DNA from: Lentisphaeria bacterium
GTDB taxonomy: Bacteria > Verrucomicrobiota > Lentisphaeria > Victivallales > UBA1829
Length of the DNA stretch: 6,664 bases
Assembly: GCA_017540385.1 (NCBI GenBank)
Contig: JAFYBD010000047.1
Location: 1 to 6,664, forward strand
Direction: 5' to 3'
The notes under the pieces are model-generated. The model saw only the letters and a program-made list of their open reading frames with translations, was not told the origin of the DNA and searched no databases. Made by a program: the position numbers and the translations under genes. Below are positions 1-6,367 of the stretch, piece by piece. Position 1 is the stretch's first letter. Each line of letters opens with the position of its first letter.

Positions 1-1303
1 CCTTGTAGTGGAGCATGGTGAGGCGGACGAGGAACGCCGTGAGGAGGAAGAACGCCGCTGAGAAGACGAAGACGAACCGCACGCCGAGGTGCGCCGCGAC
101 GGGTCCGCCCGCGAGCGGGGCGAGTCCGAGTCCGAGGCAGCGCATCGCGGATGCCCAGCCGAACATCTGTCCGCGCGAGCTTTCGTCGGTCTTCCGCGCG
201 AGCCAGATCTGCATGGCCGGGTCGATGCCGCTGCTCATGAAGATCATCGCGAACCGGAGCACGAAGAGCATGGCGATCGCGTGGATGCAGGAGATGCTGC
301 AGACGAATCCTGCGGAGAGCATCGCGGAAATGACCGCGAGCCGTCCGGGAGGATAATGGTCGGCGAGGTAGCCGAGCAGGAACCCGGACACGACGCCCGC
401 AAGGCCGCAGAGGCCGGAGAGCGCGCCGGTGATGCGGGATGCGCCGCGGATGTCGCCGTGAAGTTTCTGGACGAAGATCGGCACGAAGGAATTGTCGAAC
501 GACCGGGAGAACATCACGAGCCCCATGATGACCAGGATCGGGAGCAGATAGGCGATCTGCGCGGTCTCCGGACGGAGCGCGCGGACCACGCCGCGGAGAC
601 CGGTCGGCCCGGGGGGCGTGTTGCGAGCGTGGGGGTATTCGCGGAAGAAGAAATAGACGGCGACGAACGCGAGCGCCATGCAGACGGCGGAGATCAGGAA
701 GGCCGGGCGGTATCCGGCGTATTCGGCGACGTATCCGCCCGCGAAGGAACCGGCGATGGTGCCGGAGAACATGGCGCTGTTCAGGGCCCCGAGCGCGAAT
801 CCGGTGTGTTCGCGCGGGGTCTGGGTGGAGAGGAGGGTCTGCGAGGCGGACATGGTGCCGCAGAAAGCCCCCTGAATCACGCGCAGGATCACCAGCGTCA
901 CCGGGTCCTGCGCGATGCTGATGAGCCCGATCGCCACGGCTCCGCCCACGTAGGACCGCAGCAGCATCTTCTTCCGTCCGTAGCGGTCGCCGAGCGCGCC
1001 CCAGACGGGCGAGAAGAACATCATGGTGAGCGGGCAGGCGGCGCTGAACGCCGCGATCCAGTAGGCGAGCTGCTTTTCGTCCGTGATGCCCATATCCTCC
1101 TGCATGAGGTAGGAGATGAATGGCAGTCCGAACGAAAACCCGATGGCGGACATGAACTGGGCGATCCAGATCACGCAGAGGTGTTTTTTCCAGGTCCGGG
1201 AGAAATCCGGCTGCGAGCCGGAGAGCGCGACAGTCGGGGCCGCGGACGAACGCGGAGACTCTGGCCCGAACAGCGGACCCCTGCGGATGAATCTGCGGAC
1301 CAT
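1..1303 (-). CDS. MFS transporter, DHA1/MdtG-like, 3' end cut by window edge
   Basis: The reading frame starts at the ATG at 1303 and stays open to the left edge, giving 434 residues; the missing tail should be short because all twelve expected membrane segments are already present. About 40 hydrophilic residues, rich in Arg, Pro and Ser, precede the first membrane helix (about 41-61). MFS motif A is clear after helix 2 (GALGDRYGRKK, residues 102-112), and a degenerate copy sits at the equivalent place in the second half (GYLADHYPPGR, 311-321). In helix 5 the stretch GTIAGSFAGG (181-190) resembles motif C (gxxxGPxxGG) of drug/proton antiporters, with Ser in place of Pro. A cytoplasmic loop lies around 221-247 between the two halves. 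The protein is an inner-membrane secondary transporter; substrate cannot be read from the sequence. Motif C favours efflux, whereas the glycosidase two genes upstream would suit sugar transport. It begins 27 nt after hydF and is probably co-transcribed with it. Confidence 0.9.
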   Translation of the reverse strand, partial: MVRRFIRRGPLFGPESPRSSAAPTVALSGSQPDFSRTWKKHLCVIWIAQFMSAIGFSFGLPFISYLMQEDMGITDEKQLAYWIAAFSAACPLTMMFFSPVWGALGDRYGRKKMLLRSYVGGAVAIGLISIAQDPVTLVILRVIQGAFCGTMSASQTLLSTQTPREHTGFALGALNSAMFSGTIAGSFAGGYVAEYAGYRPAFLISAVCMALAFVAVYFFFREYPHARNTPPGPTGLRGVVRALRPETAQIAYLLPILVIMGLVMFSRSFDNSFVPIFVQKLHGDIRGASRITGALSGLCGLAGVVSGFLLGYLADHYPPGRLAVISAMLSAGFVCSISCIHAIAMLFVLRFAMIFMSSGIDPAMQIWLARKTDESSRGQMFGWASAMRCLGLGLAPLAGGPVAAHLGVRFVFVFSAAFFLLTAFLVRLTMLHYK

Positions 1304-1314
1304 GGCTGCGGCGA

Positions 1315-1320
1315 CCTTCT
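1315..1320 (-). promoter_or_regulatory. Ribosome binding site of the MFS gene
   Basis: On the minus strand AGAAGG lies 11 nt before the ATG at 1303, in the 27-nt gap after the hydF stop. The spacing is slightly long but no better site exists. It supports the start chosen, which keeps the long hydrophilic N-terminus. Confidence 0.5.
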
Positions 1321-1330
1321 GCGCGCGGGA

Positions 1331-2575
1331 TCAGGCGCGAACGCCCCGCGAGGCCGCGCGGAAGGCTTCGTAGGCGTCCGGGAAGGGCGACAGGGCGCGT
1401 GCCAGGATTCCGTGGATGTGCGCGATGGCGACGCCGTAATTGGTGAACGGCACGCCCTGTTCGCGGCATTGCAGGATGCGCGAGAGGACTGCGCGGCGGT
1501 TGAACGTGCAGGCCCCGCAGTGGAGGACCAGGTCGAACGGTGCGAGATCGTCCGGGAAATCGGCCCCGGCGGCGACCGTGAACTGCACGTCGGCTTTGGT
1601 ATAGTCGCGAATCCAGCGAGGGAGCTTCACGCGGCCGATGTCGTCGCCGATGGGATGATGCGTGCAGGCCTCCGCGACGAGTACCCGGGACCCGTCGTGG
1701 AGTTTGTCGATGGCGGCGGCCCCCGCGGCGCAGGCGGCGAGGTCGCCCTTCATCCGGGCGAGCAGGATCGAAAACGATGTGAGGGGTATCTCGGGCGGGA
1801 CGGATTTGTTCGCGATCGCGAACGCCTGGGAATCGGTCACTGCGAGGGCGGGGGGCGTGGTCTGGCGCGCCAGGACGTCCCGGATGCGGCCCTCGGTGAC
1901 GCACAGACAGAGCGCGTCGTGGTCGAGCGTGTCGCGGATGGCCTGGACCTCCGGCAGGATCATGCGGCCCTTCGGAGCTTCCTTGTCGATCGGCGTGATG
2001 AGCAGCACGGAGTCGCCGGGGGCGATAAGGTCGCCGAGCATGGGACGGCCGCCGAGGAATCCCTCCGGTGCGGCGGAAACGATGGCCGCGCGCAGGGAAT
2101 CGAGCCCGGTCCCGGCCGCGACGGATACGGAGACGCGGGGTATCTTCGCCTCGTCCAGGCGCGCGAGCAGCGCGGGGTCGGGTTTCGCGAGGTCGGACTT
2201 GGTGAAGACCGCGACGACCGCTATCTTCCGTCCGGCGAAGAAACCCCGGACCTCCTGTTCTGTCTGCGTCCAGGAGCCGTCGGACACGAGCAGCGCGAGG
2301 TCGGTGCGCTCGAACATCCGGCGGCTTTTGTCCGCGCGCCGGCTGCCGAGGGCGGTCGGGTCCTCGTCGAGCCCGGCGGTGTCAATGAAGAGCACGGGGC
2401 CGACGGGTGGCAGCTCCATGGGTTTTTCGACCGGGTCTGTGGTGGTGCCGGGGACGTCGGAGACGATCACGACGTCCTGCCCCGCGAGGGCGTTCAGGAG
2501 CGAGGATTTTCCGGCGTTTCTGCGGCCGAAGAATCCGATTTGGAGGCGAAGTCCTTTCGGTGTGTTCTGGATCAT
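1331..2575 (-). CDS. hydF: [FeFe]-hydrogenase H-cluster maturation GTPase HydF
   Basis: HydF is the cytoplasmic scaffold on which the 2Fe subcluster of the [FeFe]-hydrogenase active site is completed, from products of HydE and HydG, before delivery to HydA. The 414 residues match the family's usual length of about 400-410. The N-terminal GTPase domain has P-loop GRRNAGKS (17-24), the switch I threonines in PGTTTDP (42-48) and the G3 motif DTAG (65-68). The G4 motif reads TKSD (125-128) instead of the usual NKxD. A middle dimerisation domain follows, with the block APKGRMILPEVQAIRDTLD (200-218). The C-terminal cluster-binding domain carries C304-x-H306, then 45 residues, then H352-C353-x-x-C356, the HydF CxH...HCxxC signature. 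TNYGVAIAHIHG (378-389) and the end of the protein also match what I recall of Thermotoga HydF. I start it at the ATG at 2575: the frame is open upstream, but that part only mirrors the 3' end of the glycosidase gene. No convincing Shine-Dalgarno site precedes it. It lies 40 nt after the GH2 stop. Confidence 0.96.
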   Translation of the reverse strand: MIQNTPKGLRLQIGFFGRRNAGKSSLLNALAGQDVVIVSDVPGTTTDPVEKPMELPPVGPVLFIDTAGLDEDPTALGSRRADKSRRMFERTDLALLVSDGSWTQTEQEVRGFFAGRKIAVVAVFTKSDLAKPDPALLARLDEAKIPRVSVSVAAGTGLDSLRAAIVSAAPEGFLGGRPMLGDLIAPGDSVLLITPIDKEAPKGRMILPEVQAIRDTLDHDALCLCVTEGRIRDVLARQTTPPALAVTDSQAFAIANKSVPPEIPLTSFSILLARMKGDLAACAAGAAAIDKLHDGSRVLVAEACTHHPIGDDIGRVKLPRWIRDYTKADVQFTVAAGADFPDDLAPFDLVLHCGACTFNRRAVLSRILQCREQGVPFTNYGVAIAHIHGILARALSPFPDAYEAFRAASRGVRA

Positions 2576-2615
2576 GATGCTGTGTCCGGAGACGATGATG
2601 GGACGGGACGAATGG

Positions 2616-5468
2616 TTACTGGGTTCCGGCGGCTTTGAGCCTGACGGGCGAGACGAAGATCGTGTCGCCGAGAAAGACCACGCCCTTGGAGTCGGGCTGT
2701 GCCCGGATGACGATCTCGATGTCCTTGGCTCCGGCCTTGACGGGGAAGATGATGTCTTCGGCCGCGGAGGTCTTCTTTTCATAGACCTTTTCGCCGTTGA
2801 GGAAGAATTCGGCCCTTCCGATCATGCCCTTGAAATGGATCGAGCCGCCTTTGGCGACGATGCCGGGGGGCGTTTCGCACTTCGTGTAGAAGCTGACCCA
2901 GTACCGGGGCTTCAGGTGGAGTTCGTTGCCGAGTTCGGACTGCGCGAGCTTCGAGATCTCGCCGTCGTTGCCGAAGAGGAGGTCGGGTTTCTCCGCGGTC
3001 GCCTGGGAGACTTTCCAGTCCGCGAGGGTGACTTCCTCCTTCACGAAACCGTCGACGGAGAGCGTCTTCGGTGCTTCTTCGGTCTTGATGGTGCAGGTGG
3101 CGGATTTGAGGTTGCCGCTGGTCGCGGTGAGCTTGATGGAACCGGTCTTGCCGGGCTTCGACTGGATGATGATCTGCGCGTAGCCGTTGAAGAGCGGCCG
3201 TGAATCGGCCTTTTCGCTGAGCGTGCAGGTCGGATCGCCGTTGCCGACGCCGATGTTGCGGCCGGGGCCGGTAATCGCGAAGTCGACCGGGATGTTCGCC
3301 GTGGGGACGACCCTGCCGGAGGCGTCGAGGGCGCAGACTGTGACGGGGACGGCGTCGTAGCCGTCGGCGCTGATGGCGCTGCGGTCGGGAATGAGCTTCA
3401 GCGCGACGGGTTCGCCGGTGGTCTCGAGCTGCGTGCGGATGACCTCGCGGTCGCCGTTCTTGCCGATGAGGACCAGCGTGCCGTGCTCATAGGGGACCTT
3501 CTGGGTGAGCATGTGGACGGGGTCGACGTCGAACGTGCCGAGGTTTCTGCCGTTGAGGAGGAACGTGACGGTCTTCACGTTCGTGGCGACGAAGACGTCG
3601 ATCTCCTCGCCCTCCTTGCCGTCCCAGTTCCAGTGCGGCGCGGCGTAGAGGACCGGCTTTTCGGTCCACAGGGCCTGGCGGATGTAGAATGCGGTCTTCG
3701 GGAATCCGCAGAGGTCCATGCAGCCGAAATAGCTGCTGTTCGCGGGAAATTTGTTGTTGTAGGGCGTGGGCTCGCCGTGGTAGTCGAACCCGGTCCAGAC
3801 GAAAGAGCCTGCGAGGAATTTGCGATTGAGGACGGTCTCCCAGTCCTTGCGGTGCGTGGTGCCCCAGTCGGCAGCGTATTCGTCGTAGGAGGTGCAGATG
3901 AGCTTCTCCGCGTCGGTGACGTATTCGCCGCGGGTCTCGAACGCGCTCGCGCCCTCGGTGAGGACGATCGGGATGTTCGGGTAGGATTCGTGGAACTTGT
4001 CGATCTGGTCGTACTGGTAGTTGAACCCGACCACGTCGAGGACGTTTCGCGCGCCGTCCGCGGCGAAGAATCCGCCGTTCATGGCCGCGAGGACCGGACG
4101 CGTGGGGTCTTCCTCCTTGATTACGCGCGCGATCGCCCGGGCGATCTCCTGGCCGCGGAATTCGCCCTGAAGCGGCTCTTCGTTGAAGATGCTCCAGGCG
4201 ATCACGCAGGGATGGTTGCGGTCGCGGCGCACGTGTTCCCGCACGTACTGAAGCCATTGGGGGCCGGCGTTGAACGCGCGGTTCTCGTCGATGACGAGCA
4301 GTCCGTATTTGTCGCAGAGATCGAGGATGTTCTTGCTGGGCGGATTGTGGGCGCAGCGGTAGGCGTTCGCGCCCATTTCCTTGAGCTTGCGGATGCGGAA
4401 TTCCTCAATGGAGGCCGGGACTGCCGCGCCGACGCCCGCGTGGTCCTGATGGTTGCAGACGCCCTTGAGCTTGATCTGCTTGCCGTTGAGCGAGAATCCG
4501 GTGGAGAAATGGAACGCGAAGACGCGGAACCCGAAGGTCTCGCTCTTCTCTTCCAGCACGCGGGACTGGTTCTTGATCGAGACCTTCAGCTGGTAAAGGT
4601 CCGGGGTCTCCGGGGACCACTGGCGGGGCGAGGCCACGCGGAACGAGAACGGGATCTTCTCTGTGGTGTGCTCGGTGATGGCCGGCACGACGCGTTTGGT
4701 CTCGACCTTTTTCCCGTCGGGGTCGATGATCTCGATGTCGACCGAGGGGGAGATGTTGCGATCCGAATCGTTGAGAACGTTGACGTAGCCGCTGACGATC
4801 CATCCGTCGAGCTTGATCTCGGCATTGACATTGATGCCGTCGTCCTCGGGGATGCGCACGGGATCGCTGACGATGAGCTTCGCGTTGCGGTAAATGCCCG
4901 CGCCCTCGTACCACCAGCCCTCGAAGACTGCGGCATTGACCTCGATCGCGAGGATGTTGTCGCGGCCGTACTGGAGCATCGGCGTGATGTCCATCGTGAT
5001 CGTGTTGTATCCGCTGTAGTTGTGGTGGAAGAGCGACTGGTTGAGCCAGAACGTGGAATAGGTCGCGATGCCCTCGAACTGGAGTTCCACGTGTTTGGTT
5101 TTCCACGAGGACGGCACGAAGAAGCGCTTGCGGTAGTATCCCCAGCCGCGCCTGCGGTAGCCCTGCTCGTCGTTCTCCTCGGGGTAGAACCCGTCCTCGA
5201 CGGACCAGTCGTGGGGCAGATCGACGGGGCGGAAGTTCTCTTCGTTGTAATGGAATCCGGTGAACGGCCAGACGACGTCCGAAGTGGCGGCTTTCGCGCC
5301 GCCCCAGACGGACCGGTGTTCCTTGAAATCCCTGGGCAGGAGCTGTTTGTCGGAGTTGAAGAACATCCATCCGGTATTGAAATCGTAAACTTCGGTTGCG
5401 CTGGCGGTCCCGGACAGGAGCAGAAGGAAGAGCAGCGTGCAGAGAGTAGCTAAATCGGAGCGTTTCAT
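2616..5468 (-). CDS. Secreted GH2 beta-glycosidase, beta-galactosidase-like, 950 aa
   Basis: This is a retaining exo-acting glycoside hydrolase of family 2, probably acting on a beta-galactoside, though beta-mannosidase or beta-glucuronidase specificity is not excluded. A signal peptide is visible: MKRSD, a Leu-rich core to about residue 19, and an ASA site after residue 24. No lipobox Cys is present, so it should be exported to the periplasm or outside. Domains in order: jelly-roll sugar-binding domain (about 28-205, with LPHDW 84-88 and GAGIYRNAKL 189-198); immunoglobulin-like domain (about 207-315); TIM barrel (about 316-605); DUF4982-like domain (about 606-675, LLNGRNLG 637-644); an Ig/Big-like domain (about 685-796); and an extra beta-rich C-terminal module (about 803-945). 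Barrel landmarks are YRCAHNPPS (370-378), acid/base Glu430 in WSIFNEE (425-431), nucleophile Glu505 in IVLTEGAS (501-508) and WTGFDYHGEPTPY (558-570). It is first in the probable operon with hydF and the MFS gene, and starts at an ATG with a strong ribosome binding site. Confidence 0.95.
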   Translation of the reverse strand: MKRSDLATLCTLLFLLLLSGTASATEVYDFNTGWMFFNSDKQLLPRDFKEHRSVWGGAKAATSDVVWPFTGFHYNEENFRPVDLPHDWSVEDGFYPEENDEQGYRRRGWGYYRKRFFVPSSWKTKHVELQFEGIATYSTFWLNQSLFHHNYSGYNTITMDITPMLQYGRDNILAIEVNAAVFEGWWYEGAGIYRNAKLIVSDPVRIPEDDGINVNAEIKLDGWIVSGYVNVLNDSDRNISPSVDIEIIDPDGKKVETKRVVPAITEHTTEKIPFSFRVASPRQWSPETPDLYQLKVSIKNQSRVLEEKSETFGFRVFAFHFSTGFSLNGKQIKLKGVCNHQDHAGVGAAVPASIEEFRIRKLKEMGANAYRCAHNPPSKNILDLCDKYGLLVIDENRAFNAGPQWLQYVREHVRRDRNHPCVIAWSIFNEEPLQGEFRGQEIARAIARVIKEEDPTRPVLAAMNGGFFAADGARNVLDVVGFNYQYDQIDKFHESYPNIPIVLTEGASAFETRGEYVTDAEKLICTSYDEYAADWGTTHRKDWETVLNRKFLAGSFVWTGFDYHGEPTPYNNKFPANSSYFGCMDLCGFPKTAFYIRQALWTEKPVLYAAPHWNWDGKEGEEIDVFVATNVKTVTFLLNGRNLGTFDVDPVHMLTQKVPYEHGTLVLIGKNGDREVIRTQLETTGEPVALKLIPDRSAISADGYDAVPVTVCALDASGRVVPTANIPVDFAITGPGRNIGVGNGDPTCTLSEKADSRPLFNGYAQIIIQSKPGKTGSIKLTATSGNLKSATCTIKTEEAPKTLSVDGFVKEEVTLADWKVSQATAEKPDLLFGNDGEISKLAQSELGNELHLKPRYWVSFYTKCETPPGIVAKGGSIHFKGMIGRAEFFLNGEKVYEKKTSAAEDIIFPVKAGAKDIEIVIRAQPDSKGVVFLGDTIFVSPVRLKAAGTQ

Positions 5469-5476
5469 GAGCAGAA

Positions 5477-5484
5477 CCTTTCCT
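5477..5484 (-). promoter_or_regulatory. Ribosome binding site of the GH2 gene
   Basis: AGGAAAGG on the minus strand ends 8 nt before the ATG at 5468, a near-ideal purine-rich site and spacing. It fixes the start of the glycosidase and leaves an intact signal peptide at the N-terminus. Confidence 0.75.
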
Positions 5485-5495
5485 GTTTTGAGCTG

Positions 5496-5548
5496 GTCCG
5501 GGGCGGCCCGAATGTTGCCGCGGGGCCCGGACGGTTTGTTTTTTTGTT
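5496..5548 (+). terminator. GC-rich inverted repeat plus T-tract, facing opposite to the genes
   Basis: The arms GTCCGGG (5496-5502) and CCCGGAC (5526-5532) pair perfectly, followed inside by GCGGC (5503-5507) with GCCGC (5517-5521), a 9-nt loop and a GGGG bulge (5522-5525): 12 base pairs in all. On the plus strand the stem is followed at once by GG and a T-rich run with seven consecutive T at 5539-5545, the standard form of an intrinsic terminator. No plus-strand gene precedes it. Read on the minus strand the same hairpin would lie in the leader of the GH2 mRNA, 11 nt upstream of the ribosome binding site and without a following T-tract, where it could instead affect mRNA stability or translation. 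The structure is seen directly; which role it plays is inference. Confidence 0.45.
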
Positions 5549-5554
5549 CTGTTT

Positions 5555-5583
5555 GTTATGGTTCCAAAATCGTTTATGTTCAA
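5555..5583 (-). promoter_or_regulatory. Possible sigma-70-type promoter for the GH2-hydF-MFS unit
   Basis: In the A/T-rich patch before the GH2 gene, the minus strand has TTGAAC (5583-5578), 17 nt, then CATAAC (5560-5555). Each hexamer matches the TTGACA/TATAAT consensus at four of six bases, and the spacing is ideal. A start near 5548 would give a leader of about 80 nt that begins A-rich and contains the inverted repeat. The patch stands out by low GC in a very GC-rich window. The matches are only moderate and the host's promoter consensus is unknown. Confidence 0.3.
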
Positions 5584-5584
5584 C

Positions 5585-5618
5585 GAGCCGGACCGGGAGA
5601 GCCCCGGAACGGTCGCTC
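5585..5618 (-). terminator. Weak terminator-like hairpin after the CDC123-like gene
   Basis: On the minus strand, starting inside the stop codon, GAGC and GACCG (5618-5610) can pair with CGGTC (5595-5591) and GCTC (5588-5585), with a 2-nt bulge and a 14-nt loop that is itself GC-rich. No T-tract follows directly; a TTTT occurs only about 15 nt further on. It could be a weak or Rho-assisted end for the upstream unit, or chance in GC-rich DNA. Confidence 0.2.
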
Positions 5619-6336
5619 AGAAGGAGACGTTGATGTCGCCGGAGATGGCGGTCGGAGACGGGATGAGCTTCAGCCCCATGGAATTCTGCCAATCCTGATT
5701 CCAGGAGTTCAGCATCAGGGGGTCGGTGGGTTCGCCGAAGGGGTTGAGGTCGATCACCAGGATCTCGTCCTTCGAGGTGAAATAGATGTCGATGGCGAGG
5801 TCCTGCTCCGGCAGCACCCAGAAATTCTTGTCGATGAAGTCGACCGCGAGGGTCCAGTATTTCTCGCGCGACTTCTCCAGGCGGGGATAGTGGCGCGTCA
5901 TCCAGTACTGGCTCATCGCGCGGAGTTTGCCGTTCTTCACGAAGAGGCGGAATTCGCGCGCCGCGTCCATGCGGCGGAACGGCCGCACGCAGAGGGCGGA
6001 GACCGCGCCGTTCATGGCGGCGTTGCGCACCTTGGCGCTTTGGGTCAGGAAATACCACGCGCTCGTGGCGGAACGAACCGCGCCGCGTTTCTCCTCGAAC
6101 CGGATGGTGTCGGTGGGGGCGACGAGGTCGGTGCCGACGAACCGCGTGAACGGGAATTTGCTCATGGCGCTGGCCAGGCGGTCGACGACGCCCTTTGCGA
6201 TACCGGATTCGGTGTCGCCGGTCTGAAGCGCCTGGATCTCGATGTCCATCAGGAAGACGAAGTTGGTCGGGAGGGAGTAAACGGAAAGGCGCGGATACCA
6301 GTTCTGAATCCGGCAATGTTCATATTTAGCGTCCAT
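5617..6336 (-). CDS. CDC123/D123-like divergent ATP-grasp protein
   Basis: The 239-residue product has no signal peptide or membrane segment, so it should be cytoplasmic. The C-terminal half carries the order of motifs typical of the CDC123 (D123) family: EFRLFVKNGKLRAMSQYW (128-145), then DIYFTSKDEILVIDLNPFG (183-201), then TDPLMLNSWNQDW (204-216). The acidic and amide residues Asp183, Asp196 and Asn198 correspond to the metal/nucleotide-binding positions expected in an ATP-grasp fold. In the N-terminal half, FVGTDLVAPTD (66-76) and AWYFLTQS (93-100) sit where the family has its first nucleotide-binding strand and the following helix. Eukaryotic CDC123 is an ATP-grasp protein that assembles eIF2; bacteria have no eIF2, so the acceptor here is unknown, and ligase activity is inferred from fold only. 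The ATG at 6336 has only a weak ribosome binding site. The gene follows the membrane protein gene by 31 nt and is probably co-transcribed with it. I make the family call from motifs alone. Confidence 0.72.
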   Translation of the reverse strand: MDAKYEHCRIQNWYPRLSVYSLPTNFVFLMDIEIQALQTGDTESGIAKGVVDRLASAMSKFPFTRFVGTDLVAPTDTIRFEEKRGAVRSATSAWYFLTQSAKVRNAAMNGAVSALCVRPFRRMDAAREFRLFVKNGKLRAMSQYWMTRHYPRLEKSREKYWTLAVDFIDKNFWVLPEQDLAIDIYFTSKDEILVIDLNPFGEPTDPLMLNSWNQDWQNSMGLKLIPSPTAISGDINVSF

Positions 6337-6367
6337 GACGTCTGCTCGCTTTCGGGGTTTGCATGGG

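Noticed and set aside
89..2638. Plus-strand open frame of 849 codons opposite the MFS and hydF genes.
   Set aside because: It is antisense to two genes with clear family motifs. Its product is a low-complexity mix of Glu, Gly, Arg, Asp and Ala, as expected from the complement of GC-rich codons, with no recognisable domain.
2576..2782. N-terminal extension of HydF by 69 residues to an upstream in-frame ATG.
   Set aside because: The extension overlaps the 3' end of the GH2 gene, is Arg/Ser/Pro-rich and has no counterpart in HydF, whose GTPase domain normally starts close to the N-terminus.
1662..3203. Plus-strand open frame of 513 codons across the hydF/GH2 junction.
   Set aside because: It is Ser/Arg/Pro-rich in the first half and changes character where the gene on the other strand changes, which marks it as a shadow of two genes.
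3483..5453. Plus-strand open frame of 656 codons opposite the GH2 gene.
   Set aside because: Its product is mostly Val, Asp, Glu, Ala and Arg in simple alternation, a mirror of the GH2 codons, and the GH2 protein is unmistakable on the other strand.
5405..5468. Lipoprotein signal at the GH2 N-terminus.
   Set aside because: The Cys at residue 10 is inside the hydrophobic core and there is no lipobox; the ASA site at 22-24 fits ordinary signal peptidase I.
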